The position numbers and the translations under genes are program-made. The notes below the pieces were generated by a model. It was given only the letters and a program-made list of their open reading frames with translations, had not been told where the DNA came from and ran no database searches. This document shows positions 43,071 through 51,773 of a DNA stretch of 64,000 nt, one piece after another. Source of the DNA: Kaistella solincola (lineage in GTDB: Bacteria; Bacteroidota; Bacteroidia; Flavobacteriales; Weeksellaceae); the NCBI RefSeq assembly GCF_000812875.1, contig NZ_JSYK01000003.1:186001-250000 (forward strand). The letters run 5' to 3'. The number at the start of each line of letters is the position of its first letter. Position 1 is the first letter of the stretch.

Positions 43071-43604
43071 TTTTTCTATTTGAAGTTTAATTTTATAATG
43101 ACCTTTCAAAGCTTCAAAATTTTTCGCTGAAGTGGTTTTGGGTGAAACTTCAACCAAAGAAATTAGATATCCATTAAATTGTTTTGAATTGGAAAACCCT
43201 TTTTTCGCGTCATTTATGGTGCTTAATTCCATTGTAAAAGGGCGGGTATAAATTCCGGTAAGTTCAATTTCAGCTTTTGCATTTCCCTGCCAAATGCATT
43301 TTACATCTTTGGGGCAGCGGCTGTCTTCCAGCATTTTTTTAAAGGTGATATTCATTTCAAATTCTTCGAAAAACCGGTTCTCACCTTCATTTAAATAAAT
43401 AAAAGCGGAATCTTGCACAGCAAATTCTTCAGAAAAATTGGCAGCATTTTCGGCATTTTTTTTCGAATTACCGAACTGCGCCGAATCAGTTTTTAGCTGC
43501 TTTTCGACTGGATTTTCTTCATTTTCCGAAGTGGTTTTGGTTTGCTTTTCACAGGTTTGAGCCGACAAAAGCGTCATTAAACCAAAGGCAATTTTGAGGA
43601 ACAT
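43056..43604 (-). CDS. exported protein with DSRCP...CIWQGNA motif, hypothetical
   Basis: A 182-residue protein with an N-terminal hydrophobic segment MFLKIAFGLMTLLSAQTC that could be a signal peptide, perhaps a lipoprotein although AQTC is a poor lipobox. A low-complexity Glu/Asn/Lys linker follows (residues 20-65), then a compact domain with MLEDSRCPKDVKCIWQGNA and FNGYLISLVEVSP. The SRCP-x-D-V-x-C-I-W pattern recurs in small Bacteroidota exported proteins as far as I recall; I know no function. The start at 43604 leaves 4 nt after the DUF456 stop, so the two share a transcript. Confidence 0.7.
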   Translation of the reverse strand: MFLKIAFGLMTLLSAQTCEKQTKTTSENEENPVEKQLKTDSAQFGNSKKNAENAANFSEEFAVQDSAFIYLNEGENRFFEEFEMNITFKKMLEDSRCPKDVKCIWQGNAKAEIELTGIYTRPFTMELSTINDAKKGFSNSKQFNGYLISLVEVSPKTTSAKNFEALKGHYKIKLQIEKIGAK

Positions 43605-43608
43605 TTCT

Positions 43609-44100
43609 TTAGTTTTTGTAAATATCAATTACAACTACCAAAAGCATTGCCACGCCAACAATAAAATTGAAACCTGTGCCGTAAATGAACCCGATCAAGG
43701 CACCTTTCGTACTGTTAAAAGCTTTCTTTTTGTCTGTAGAATCGTGCAGCAGTTCACCGATAAAAACGCCCAGAAACATTCCGATTAGAAAACCAAACGG
43801 GATGGGAATAAAAAACATTCCGACTAAAGTTCCAACAATCGATCCAACGCTGCCCCAACGCGTTCCACCATACTTTCTATTCGTTCGTGCTGGAATTACG
43901 TAATTCAAAACCGCGGAAAGCGCTGTAAGCACGACAAAAATCCAGATGTAAACCATGGAAATCGGTGCATCGGTCCCGAATTTATAAATTAATAGTCCGC
44001 ACAAACTGAGAAAAAGTCCTGGTAAAACCGGTAAAAAAGTTCCAATAATCCCGAGAACCAATAAAATAATACTCACAAGCGTGATTAATGCAGCATCCAT
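43609..44100 (-). CDS. DUF456 domain-containing membrane protein
   Basis: A 163-residue protein with about four to five transmembrane segments: IILLVLGIIGTFLPVLPGLFLSL (the DUF456 opening with its LPVLPG), VYIWIFVVLTALSAVLNYVIPARTNRKYGGTRWGSVGS, VGMFFIPIPFGFLIGMFLGVFIGEL, and GALIGFIYGTGFNFIVGVAMLLVVVI. The RxGGxxWG-type Gly-rich loop is typical of the family. Function unknown. It diverges from mscS. Confidence 0.88.
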   Translation of the reverse strand: MDAALITLVSIILLVLGIIGTFLPVLPGLFLSLCGLLIYKFGTDAPISMVYIWIFVVLTALSAVLNYVIPARTNRKYGGTRWGSVGSIVGTLVGMFFIPIPFGFLIGMFLGVFIGELLHDSTDKKKAFNSTKGALIGFIYGTGFNFIVGVAMLLVVVIDIYKN

Positions 44101-44156
44101 GATAACTAAATTTTGTTAAATGTACTTATAAATCAGGGAAAGACAAACGGATTTCT

Positions 44157-44164
44157 TATTTTTG
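44157..44164 (+). promoter_or_regulatory. -7 promoter box for mscS, leaderless spacing
   Basis: TATTTTTG ends 5 nt before the ATG at 44170. Confidence 0.65.
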
Positions 44165-44169
44165 CTGCA

Positions 44170-45429
44170 ATGAACAAAGAACTGGCGGACACTAAAGACT
44201 TTTTGCAGAATATAAGCGACTATATTCATTTTTTTGTACGGGAAAATGTGCCTGATACTTTTGTTTTGCTTTCGCAGATTTTCCTGAAATTTCTCTTTTT
44301 TCTCGCCATAATTTATGTGGTTGATTTCCTGATTAAACTGGTCATCAACACCATTTTCAAGCTCTTCTTCGATAAAGAAAAATATCCTGTTTTAAAGTCC
44401 ATTTATTCCGCGAGAATCACCAATTCCATCGCGCATATTGGCGCTTTGCTCTTTGGCAGTTACGCGCTTTTTTCAATTTTTTATCGTCACCCGAAAAGCC
44501 ATATTTTTCTGGAAAGACTAATTGGACTTCTGATTGTCATCGTCATCGCGCAACTTTTGCTGCGCAGTGTAACTGCGACCAGGAATTATTTCATTATCAA
44601 AAAGGATTATTACAAAATTATTGCCCTCAATGCGGTTTCGCAAACCATTAATATTTTCGGGATTTTCGTATGTTCTGTGATCGCAATTAGTGTCTTGTTC
44701 GGCATCAGCGGTTCCGCAATTGTCGGAAGTTTGGGAGCAATTACTGCGGTTTTGGTTTTGGTTTTCCGCGATACTATTTTGGGTTTTGTGACTGGAATTC
44801 ACGTTGCAACTTCCAAAAATTTAAAAGTCGGTGACTGGATCGGAATTCCAAAGTATAATATGGAAGGAACGATTGTTGACCTTAATCTTTTGACTACGAA
44901 AATTGAAAATTTCGACAAAACAATTTCCACCATTCCTACTTATGATTTTTTAACCACGGAAATCAAAAATCTTCAGGTAATGTCGGAAAGCAATACTCGA
45001 CGAATTAAACGTTCGATTATTTTTAACATCAAATCTTTTAAATTTTTAGATGAAGAAGCGCTTGCGCGGCTTTCAAAAATCAATTTAATAAAAGATTATC
45101 TGCATGAAATGTCCGAGGAGATTAAAAAAGAACGAAATCCGCTTGAAAATTCCGACATGCTCATCAACGGGCGACAGCTCACCAACATCGGAGTTTTCCG
45201 TGTATATGCTTTAAATTTCCTTAAAAATAATAAAAGAGTTGACCAGAACGGAACCTTAATGGTTCGTCAGCTGGAAAATACGCCACAGGGAATGCCGCTG
45301 GAAATTTACTGTTTCACCAACGATTCTGCGTGGGAATCTTACGAAGCGATAATGGCGGATATTTTCGACCATCTGATGGTAGCTTCAAAGGATTTCGATC
45401 TCGAAATCATGCAGTTTACAAAAATCTAA
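44170..45429 (+). CDS. mechanosensitive ion channel, MscS family
   Basis: A 419-residue inner membrane protein with about five transmembrane segments (LSQIFLKFLFFLAIIYVVDF, IAHIGALLFGSYALFSIF, LIGLLIVIVIAQLLL, NIFGIFVCSVIAISVLFG, and the pore-lining GSLGAITAVLVLVFRDTILGF) followed by the MscS beta domain (LKVGDWIGIPKYNMEGTIVDLNLLTTKIE). It releases solutes under osmotic downshock. The frame is open 19 codons further upstream from TTG, but the promoter box lies inside that extension, so the ATG at 44170 is the start. pdxJ follows 4 nt later. Confidence 0.9.
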   Translation: MNKELADTKDFLQNISDYIHFFVRENVPDTFVLLSQIFLKFLFFLAIIYVVDFLIKLVINTIFKLFFDKEKYPVLKSIYSARITNSIAHIGALLFGSYALFSIFYRHPKSHIFLERLIGLLIVIVIAQLLLRSVTATRNYFIIKKDYYKIIALNAVSQTINIFGIFVCSVIAISVLFGISGSAIVGSLGAITAVLVLVFRDTILGFVTGIHVATSKNLKVGDWIGIPKYNMEGTIVDLNLLTTKIENFDKTISTIPTYDFLTTEIKNLQVMSESNTRRIKRSIIFNIKSFKFLDEEALARLSKINLIKDYLHEMSEEIKKERNPLENSDMLINGRQLTNIGVFRVYALNFLKNNKRVDQNGTLMVRQLENTPQGMPLEIYCFTNDSAWESYEAIMADIFDHLMVASKDFDLEIMQFTKI

Positions 45430-45433
45430 TTCA

Positions 45434-46153
45434 ATGACAAAACTCAGTGTAAATATCAATAAAATCGCAACGCTCCGAAATGCGCGCGGCGGCGAGTTGC
45501 CAAGTGTCACCGAAGCTGCCGTGAAGCTGCAGGAATTCGGTGCGCAGGGAATTACCATTCATCCGCGGCCAGACCAGCGCCACATTACGCGAAAGGATGT
45601 TTACGATTTAAAACCATTAGTGCATACCGAATTTAATATTGAAGGAAATCCGCACCGACCGTTCATCGATATGGTTCTGGAAATTAAGCCGGAGCAGGTA
45701 ACTTTGGTTCCCGATGGTGATGATGCAATTACGTCGAACGCCGGTTGGGATTGCCAAAAACATTTGGGCTTTCTGAAAAATGTGATTGCAGAATTCAAAA
45801 AAGCCGGCATCAGAACGTCGGTTTTCCTGGATCCAAATCCGGAAATGGTGAAATTTGCCGCAGAAACGGGAACCGACCGGATTGAACTTTATACCGAAGC
45901 TTACGCTAAAAATTATAAGGCAAATAAAGAAGACGCGATAAAATCTTACATTGAAACCGCCGTTGAAGCTGAAAAATTTGGACTTGGAATAAATGCGGGC
46001 CACGATTTAAGCTTAGAAAATTTGAAATTTTTTGCCCAAAATGTGCCGAATTTATTGGAGGTTTCCATCGGGCATGCGCTCATTTCCGAAGCACTTTATA
46101 TGGGCTTGGAAAATACCGTTCAGGCTTATCTGAAAAGACTTGCGCGTTGGTAA
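45434..46153 (+). CDS. pdxJ: pyridoxine 5'-phosphate synthase PdxJ
   Basis: A 239-residue TIM-barrel enzyme joining 1-deoxyxylulose 5-phosphate with the PdxA product to make pyridoxine 5'-phosphate. Seen: LSVNINKIATLRNARGG at the N-terminus, ITIHPRPDQRHI, FNIEGNP, QVTLVPD, RTSVFLDPN, DRIELYTEAYA, GINAGHDLSLENL and EVSIGHALISEAL. Length is normal. Four nt separate it from mscS, so they share an mRNA. Confidence 0.96.
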   Translation: MTKLSVNINKIATLRNARGGELPSVTEAAVKLQEFGAQGITIHPRPDQRHITRKDVYDLKPLVHTEFNIEGNPHRPFIDMVLEIKPEQVTLVPDGDDAITSNAGWDCQKHLGFLKNVIAEFKKAGIRTSVFLDPNPEMVKFAAETGTDRIELYTEAYAKNYKANKEDAIKSYIETAVEAEKFGLGINAGHDLSLENLKFFAQNVPNLLEVSIGHALISEALYMGLENTVQAYLKRLARW

Positions 46154-46160
46154 TTCAGAA

Positions 46161-46192
46161 AAAAAGGTCGTTTTAAGCCGGAATTTTTATCG
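46161..46192. repeat. GCC-type palindrome after pdxJ
   Basis: AAGGTCGTTTTAAGCCGGAATTTTT, arms degenerate. Confidence 0.45.
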
Positions 46193-46215
46193 GTGCTAAA
46201 CATCAATATTTAACG

Positions 46216-46223
46216 TAATTTTG
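46216..46223 (+). promoter_or_regulatory. -7 promoter box for the hydrolase gene
   Basis: TAATTTTG, 16 nt before the ATG. Confidence 0.55.
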
Positions 46224-46239
46224 AACTATATAATTTTTC

Positions 46240-47019
46240 ATGGAAATTCTACACTCAAAAATTTATGGACAGGAAAAAGCCGGAATTCCGCTTCTGGTTT
46301 TTCACGGTTTGTTCGGAATGCTGGATAACTGGGGAAGTTTTGGTAAGGAAATGGGCGAATTTCTCCCGGTTCATCTGCTGGATTTGCGCAACCACGGAAA
46401 AAGTTTTCATTCACCGCAAATGTCACACGACGATTTAGCGCACGACATCTTGCATTATATGGAATTTCACGGCCTCGAAAAAATCAACCTTTTGGGACAT
46501 TCGCTCGGTGGAAAAGCGGTAATGCAGTTTGCTATTAAATATCCGGTGAAAGTTAATAAATTAATCGTGGTAGATATTTCGCCAAAAGCATATCCGCCGC
46601 ATCATCAGGGTATTTTAAAGGCGCTGGAAAGTGTAGATTTCTCCACCGCGACATCAAGACAGCAGGTTGAAGACGTGCTTTCGCAATATATTCCGGAAAA
46701 ATCGGTCATTTTATTTTTAACCAAAAACCTTTACTGGACTGATGATAAAAAACTGGACTGGCGTTTTAATTTAAAAACCCTGTCTGAAAAATATGAGGAA
46801 TTTGTTTCGAATGCGATAAAATTCGGTGTTTTCAGCGGCGATACTTTATTTATTTCCGGCGAAAAATCACAGTATATTTTGCCGCAGGATGAATTTCAAA
46901 TCAAACAGCAGTTCCCTAATTCCAGCGTGGCAACCATTAAAAACGCGGGTCATTGGGTACAGGCAGAAAACCCCACTGACTTTAACGAAGTGGTGAAAAA
47001 GTTCCTGCTAAAAGCCTGA
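46240..47019 (+). CDS. alpha/beta fold hydrolase (YbfF-like esterase)
   Basis: A 259-residue alpha/beta hydrolase. The oxyanion region LLVFHGLFGMLDNWGSFG and RNHGKSFHS precede the nucleophile elbow GHSLGGKAVM near residue 88; the acid is probably in VVDISPK or SGEKS and the catalytic His is in NAGHWVQAENP near residue 245. The RNHGxS signature and size match the YbfF esterase group. Natural substrate unknown; acyl-CoA or ester hydrolysis is plausible. The epimerase gene begins 39 nt later. Confidence 0.87.
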   Translation: MEILHSKIYGQEKAGIPLLVFHGLFGMLDNWGSFGKEMGEFLPVHLLDLRNHGKSFHSPQMSHDDLAHDILHYMEFHGLEKINLLGHSLGGKAVMQFAIKYPVKVNKLIVVDISPKAYPPHHQGILKALESVDFSTATSRQQVEDVLSQYIPEKSVILFLTKNLYWTDDKKLDWRFNLKTLSEKYEEFVSNAIKFGVFSGDTLFISGEKSQYILPQDEFQIKQQFPNSSVATIKNAGHWVQAENPTDFNEVVKKFLLKA

Positions 47020-47058
47020 ATTTTTCCAAATTTCTGAATCAACTTCTTTAATTAAAAT

Positions 47059-48069
47059 ATGGTTTTAGTCACAGGCGCAACAGGAATTCTCGGCCGCGTT
47101 ATCGTTTTAGATTTGCTGAAGCGCGGTAAGAAGGTGCGCGCAACCAAACGTCAAACCAGTGATTTAAAGGAAGTTGAAAAATCTTACCGTTTTTACACAA
47201 AACAACCAAAAGAATATTTCGACAAGATCGAATGGCTGGATGTTGATTTCGAAGATATTTTTTCTCTTCAGCAAGCACTTATTGGCATTACCGAGGTTTA
47301 CCACTGTGCCGCGAAAGTCAGTTTTCATCCGAAAGACCGCCGCGCGATGTATCACACCAATATTGCCGGCACCAGAAATTTACTTTTCGCGATTGAAACT
47401 TCTACGGTGAAAAAGTTGTGCTTCGTAAGTTCAACCGCCGTATTAGATGGCGTAAATGAAAAAGGTGAAGTCACCGAAGATGCCAACTACAATCCGAAAG
47501 TGGATCATTCACCATATGCACGTTCTAAACATTTTTCCGAAATGGAAGTCTGGCGAGCTTCTGCGGAAGGTTTAAACACCATAATTCTCAATCCGGGCGT
47601 CATTATCGGCACTGGAAACTGGGAAGCGAGCAGTGGTGAAATGTTCAGCGCCTTGGCAAAATATCCGTATGCGATGAGCGGAAGTTCCGCATATGTTGAT
47701 GTTCGCGATGTTGCGGAAATTGCTGTGAAACTGATGGAAAAAGAAATTTTCGACGAAAGATTTATCGTAATTTCTTCCACCGAAAGGCTTTTGCAAGTTT
47801 CGAATTTTGTACGCCAGAAACTCGGGAAATCAAAAGCGAAACTTTTGCCGGAATTTATCCTGAAACTCGGCTATTTTTTGAACATTATTTTAGGTTGGCT
47901 TTTCCCGAAACTGCGTATGCTTAATAAAGTGAATTTAGAAACCGTAACTTCACATCACCTCATTTCAAACAAAAAAATAAAGAAAAAACTCGATTACGAA
48001 TTCATTCCCGTGTTCGAAAGTCTTGATTTTCACCTTCAAAATTATATCTCTGATCACCCTTCATTATGA
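47059..48069 (+). CDS. NAD-dependent epimerase/dehydratase family protein
   Basis: A 336-residue extended short-chain dehydrogenase. NAD(P)-binding TGATGILGRVIVLDLLKRG at residue 5, YHCAAKVSF, FVSSTAVLDGV, and the catalytic YARSKHFSE (Tyr-xxx-Lys), then NPGVIIGTG. The specific substrate cannot be read; homologues range from dihydroflavonol reductase-like to sterol dehydrogenase-like proteins. It overlaps the acyl-CoA ligase start by 4 bp (ATGA), so a lipid or acyl-related role is possible. Confidence 0.85.
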   Translation: MVLVTGATGILGRVIVLDLLKRGKKVRATKRQTSDLKEVEKSYRFYTKQPKEYFDKIEWLDVDFEDIFSLQQALIGITEVYHCAAKVSFHPKDRRAMYHTNIAGTRNLLFAIETSTVKKLCFVSSTAVLDGVNEKGEVTEDANYNPKVDHSPYARSKHFSEMEVWRASAEGLNTIILNPGVIIGTGNWEASSGEMFSALAKYPYAMSGSSAYVDVRDVAEIAVKLMEKEIFDERFIVISSTERLLQVSNFVRQKLGKSKAKLLPEFILKLGYFLNIILGWLFPKLRMLNKVNLETVTSHHLISNKKIKKKLDYEFIPVFESLDFHLQNYISDHPSL

Positions 48070-49838
48070 ACATTGCAGAATTTTTAAACTCAAATAGCGA
48101 AAAATACCCTACAAAATCCGCAATCGGCTTTAAGAAAAAAGATAAGTGGATGGAAATTTCCTGGCCGGTTTTCCGCCGTTCCGTTTTTAAAACAGGGAAT
48201 GCTTTGCTGGACGCCGGAATTGCAGAGGGGGACCGTGTCGCCATTTACTCTGATAATTCGGCGGAATGGATCACTTTTGACCTTGCTATTTTATCCATTG
48301 GCGCTATCACAGTGCCGATTTATTCCACCAACAACAAAGAGCAGGCGAAATATATTTTAGATGAATCGGAATGCAAAATAATTTTGGTAGGAAATCAGGA
48401 GCAGTACGATGCAGCTTTTGAAATTTTAGAAAATAGCCGCTTTTTGCAGCAAATAATTGTGGCGAAAAAATCCATCTGGATTAAAAAAGAAGCCAGCCAG
48501 TATCTGGAAGATTTCATTAAAAAAAGTACGGACGAGCTTGAAATTTCACCGAAAAATAATGAAGATTTAGCCACCATAATTTACACTTCCGGCACCACCG
48601 GCGTTCCGAAAGGCGTGATGATTACGCACGGAAATTTTCACCAGTCTGTTGAAGCGCATTTCGATTTTTTTAAATTTAAAAATTTCGAAAATGAAACTTC
48701 GCTTGCTTTTTTACCGCTAACTCATATTTTTGAGCGTAGCTGGACTTTGCTCGCATTATCAGGCGGTGCAAAGGTTTATTTCCTGGAAAATACCAAATTA
48801 ATCGCCAGTGCATTATCGGAAATAAAACCAACAATTATGTGTGCCGTGCCGCGGTTTTACCAAAAAATTTACGCCGGCGTCCACGAAATGGCAAATTCCA
48901 GTTCGGCGACGAAAAAGAAGATTTTCAACTGGGCGTTGGAAACCGGAAGTCAGGTTGCAGAGCTGAAAAGATTAGATCAGAATATTCCGCTTTCGCTTCA
49001 AATAAAAAATTCGCTAGCCGGAATGCTGGTTTTTAATAAAATTAAAAACAAAATGGGCGGAAACCTTTGGTTTATGCCTTGTGGTGGCGCTTCTGTTTCG
49101 CCTGAAGTTACGCGCTTTTTCGATGCGATCGGCATTCACATCACCGTTGGTTATGGACTCACCGAAACTACGGCCACTTTGACGGCTTTTCCGTTTAAAC
49201 ATTACGTTCACGGTTCCGCTGGAATTCCGCTGGGCGACACTAAAATTAAAATTGGTGAAAACGATGAAATTTTAGCAAAAGGCAGCGGAATAATGAAAGG
49301 TTATTATAAAAAACCCCAGGAAACAGCAGAAGTCTTCAACGAAGACGGCTGGTTCCGAACAGGTGACGCAGGAAAATTTGACGAAGCCGGAAATCTGTAT
49401 ATTACGGATCGGATCAAAGATTTAATGAAAACTTCGAACGGAAAATATGTCGCGCCGCAGCCGATTGAAAATCTGCTTTCAAACAACAACTACATCAACC
49501 AGGTAATGGTGATTGCGGAAGGAAAACCGTACGTTACGGCGATGATTATCCCGAATTTTGAAGCTTTAAAAAACCAGCTTTCGAAAATGAATATTCCGTT
49601 CACGACCTGGAAAGAAATTGTAAATCTTGAAAAAATTAAGGAGTTTTACAGCCAAAAAATTGAAGAGATTCAGCAGAATTTATCAGGTTTTGAAAAAATC
49701 AAAAAATTCGTTTTAATGCCGTCAGAATTTGAGATTACGACGGGCGAAATTACACCGACGCTAAAAGTGAAGCGAAATGTTGTGATGCAGAAATATGCAG
49801 ATTTAGTAGATAAAATGTATAATTCTTCGGCACATTAA
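48066..49838 (+). CDS. long-chain fatty acid--CoA ligase (AMP-forming)
   Basis: A 590-residue ANL-superfamily adenylating enzyme. P-loop-like YTSGTTGVPKGVMITHGN near residue 178, FLPLTHIFERSW, GYGLTETTATLT, GWFRTGDAGKFDEAGNLYITDRIKDLMKTSNGKYVAPQ containing the A8 hinge, and a C-terminal Lys in TPTLKVKRN. The length and the FERSWT motif match long-chain FadD/FACS proteins. It activates fatty acids for beta-oxidation or lipid synthesis. It is coupled to the epimerase and followed 32 nt later by mvaD. Confidence 0.92.
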   Translation: MNIAEFLNSNSEKYPTKSAIGFKKKDKWMEISWPVFRRSVFKTGNALLDAGIAEGDRVAIYSDNSAEWITFDLAILSIGAITVPIYSTNNKEQAKYILDESECKIILVGNQEQYDAAFEILENSRFLQQIIVAKKSIWIKKEASQYLEDFIKKSTDELEISPKNNEDLATIIYTSGTTGVPKGVMITHGNFHQSVEAHFDFFKFKNFENETSLAFLPLTHIFERSWTLLALSGGAKVYFLENTKLIASALSEIKPTIMCAVPRFYQKIYAGVHEMANSSSATKKKIFNWALETGSQVAELKRLDQNIPLSLQIKNSLAGMLVFNKIKNKMGGNLWFMPCGGASVSPEVTRFFDAIGIHITVGYGLTETTATLTAFPFKHYVHGSAGIPLGDTKIKIGENDEILAKGSGIMKGYYKKPQETAEVFNEDGWFRTGDAGKFDEAGNLYITDRIKDLMKTSNGKYVAPQPIENLLSNNNYINQVMVIAEGKPYVTAMIIPNFEALKNQLSKMNIPFTTWKEIVNLEKIKEFYSQKIEEIQQNLSGFEKIKKFVLMPSEFEITTGEITPTLKVKRNVVMQKYADLVDKMYNSSAH

Positions 49839-49870
49839 GGCCTTTTTTTTAAAATGTTAAAACGCAAAAA

Positions 49871-50923
49871 ATGAGTGAATTTACCGGTAAAAAATCTTTT
49901 GAAATCAGTAACCAAAAAGTTACCGAAAGTTGCCCATCCAATATTGCTTTAATTAAATATTGGGGCAAATACGAAAACCAGATTCCGGCAAATCCGAGCA
50001 TCAGCTACACTTTGAAATTGTGTAAGACCAATACACAAATGCAATTTTTTGCGAACGAAAAATTTTCGGTTCAAACTTTTCTTTCCGGAAAAGAAGAGCC
50101 AAAATTCGCGGAGAAAATCGAGAATTATTTTAAAAAAATCGAGGAATATTTACCCTGGATTTTAAAAGGGAAATACATCATTAAAACTGAAAATACTTTC
50201 CCGCACAGCTCCGGGATTGCAAGTTCGGCTTCGGGTTTTGGAGCTATTGCGAAATGTCTGTTGCGTTTGGATGATTCCTTTTCCGGTTGTAATGACCCGA
50301 AATTCTCCTTGAAAAAAGCCAGTTTTTTAGCAAGACTTGGCAGTGGAAGTGCGTGCCGAAGTCTTTATAATGGTTTGGTGGTTTGGGGCGAAACTCAGGA
50401 AGTACCCGGGAGTTCGGACTTGTTTGCGACTCCATATCCAAGTGAAGAAATTCACGAGGTTTTCCGCAGTTTTAATGATTGGGTTTTGCTCATTCACGAA
50501 GGTGAAAAATCTGTGAGCTCCAGTGTTGGTCACGGTTTGATGAATACCAATCCGTACGCGGAAAGACGTTTTCAGGAAGCGCACGAAAATTTTTCAAAAC
50601 TGAAAAATATCCTCAAATCAGGCGATATAAATAGTTTCATTAAACTGGTGGAACACGAAGCGCTGACACTTCACGCCATGATGATGGTGAGCGATCCGGC
50701 CTTTATTTTAATGAAAACCGGAACTTTAGCTGTTATCAATAAAATCTGGGATTTCCGGAAAAAAACTGGTTTACCGCTCTTTTTCACACTCGACGCCGGC
50801 GCCAATGTTCACCTTTTGTTTCCGGCAAACGAGAAAGAGGATTTAATCCAGGAATTTATTATTAAAGAACTCTTGCAACACACGCAAAACAACGGTGTTG
50901 TAAAAGATGTGATGAAATTTTAG
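49871..50923 (+). CDS. mvaD: diphosphomevalonate decarboxylase
   Basis: A 350-residue GHMP-kinase-fold enzyme that makes isopentenyl diphosphate, the last step of the mevalonate pathway. Seen: SCPSNIALIKYWGKYENQIPANPSISYTL near residue 20, the phosphate loop SSGIASSASGFGAIAKCL, ARLGSGSACRSLYNGLVVW, EKSVSSSVGH, and TLDAGANVHLLFP with the active-site Asp. Its presence shows that the organism uses mevalonate for isoprenoids, usual in Flavobacteriia. The other pathway genes are not in the window. It is convergent with a small membrane protein gene 6 nt away, with no terminator between. Confidence 0.94.
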   Translation: MSEFTGKKSFEISNQKVTESCPSNIALIKYWGKYENQIPANPSISYTLKLCKTNTQMQFFANEKFSVQTFLSGKEEPKFAEKIENYFKKIEEYLPWILKGKYIIKTENTFPHSSGIASSASGFGAIAKCLLRLDDSFSGCNDPKFSLKKASFLARLGSGSACRSLYNGLVVWGETQEVPGSSDLFATPYPSEEIHEVFRSFNDWVLLIHEGEKSVSSSVGHGLMNTNPYAERRFQEAHENFSKLKNILKSGDINSFIKLVEHEALTLHAMMMVSDPAFILMKTGTLAVINKIWDFRKKTGLPLFFTLDAGANVHLLFPANEKEDLIQEFIIKELLQHTQNNGVVKDVMKF

Positions 50924-50929
50924 CAGTAA

Positions 50930-51124
50930 TTATTTTTTCTGCGCCAAACGGCTCATCGTGTGAAGAACGTAGATCACGATAATTCCCAGAATAGCCGCAG
51001 ATATAGAAAGGATGAATTTTGAATTTTCTTCATGCCAGAAACCAAGATTCCATTCCATTCTGTAAAGGTTGAAACCTATAAAAATTACAAAAAGCGCTAA
51101 GAATATTTTATAAAAGAGTTGCAT
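50930..51124 (-). CDS. small two-pass membrane protein, hypothetical
   Basis: A 64-residue protein with two hydrophobic helices (FYKIFLALFVIFIGFNLYR and SISAAILGIIVIYVLHTM) joined by WNLGFWHEENSKF and ending in a basic tail. I recognise no family. It begins 9 nt after the marC stop in the same direction, so probably co-transcribed with it; that and the hydrophobic pattern support a real gene. Confidence 0.65.
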   Translation of the reverse strand: MQLFYKIFLALFVIFIGFNLYRMEWNLGFWHEENSKFILSISAAILGIIVIYVLHTMSRLAQKK

Positions 51125-51133
51125 TTTTCCTGA

Positions 51134-51730
51134 TTAAAATTTAACGTACGTCGAAAAAAGTTGGGCGAAATTTGCGGTAAATAATTTTATGGAAATTGCC
51201 AGCAAAATAATACCGAAAACCTTCTGTAAAACCTGCAAAGTACCATCTCCCAATTTGTTTTCGAGCCAGTTTGCTGATTTCAGCACCAAATATACGAAAA
51301 TTGTGTTGAGAATGATGCCTGCGATAATGTTGATATCGTGATACTCCGCGCGAAGTGAAAGCGTTGTTGTTAATGTTCCGGCGCCCGCAATCAAGGGAAA
51401 TGCGATGGGCACAATCGAAGCAGATTTTGACTCCGCATTTTTCTGGATTTCAATTCCTAAAATCATTTCAATTGCGATGATAAAAATGACGAAAGCACCT
51501 GCGATCGCGAAGGAATTCACGTCAACACCGATTAGTTTTAAAATATTATTCCCGATAAACAGAAACGCGATCATCAGTATTCCGGCAACGATCGTTGCAC
51601 GTTCCGCTTCGATTTTACCGAATTTCTTTTTCAAACCCACGATGATGGGTATAGAACCAACAATATCAATGACCGCAAAAAGAATCATGGTCGCGGTAAG
51701 CGTTTCTTTCACAGAGAAAAATTCAAACAT
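51134..51730 (-). CDS. marC: MarC family integral membrane protein
   Basis: A 198-residue six-helix protein of the MarC/UPF0056 family: MILFAVIDIVGSIPIIVGL, AGILMIAFLFIGNNILKLIGVDVNSFAIAGAFVIFIIAIEMILG, IVPIAFPLIAGAGTLTTTLSL with the conserved PLIAGPG-like turn, and VLQKVFGIILLAISIKLF. Function of the family is not established despite the name. A -7 box lies 21 nt upstream. The small membrane gene follows. Confidence 0.9.
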   Translation of the reverse strand: MFEFFSVKETLTATMILFAVIDIVGSIPIIVGLKKKFGKIEAERATIVAGILMIAFLFIGNNILKLIGVDVNSFAIAGAFVIFIIAIEMILGIEIQKNAESKSASIVPIAFPLIAGAGTLTTTLSLRAEYHDINIIAGIILNTIFVYLVLKSANWLENKLGDGTLQVLQKVFGIILLAISIKLFTANFAQLFSTYVKF

Positions 51731-51751
51731 TTTCTGGACTTATTAATTTCG

Positions 51752-51759
51752 CAAAAATA
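51752..51759 (-). promoter_or_regulatory. -7 promoter box for marC
   Basis: TATTTTTG on the minus strand, 21 nt before the ATG. Confidence 0.55.
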
Positions 51760-51773
51760 TAAAAAATAAATGA

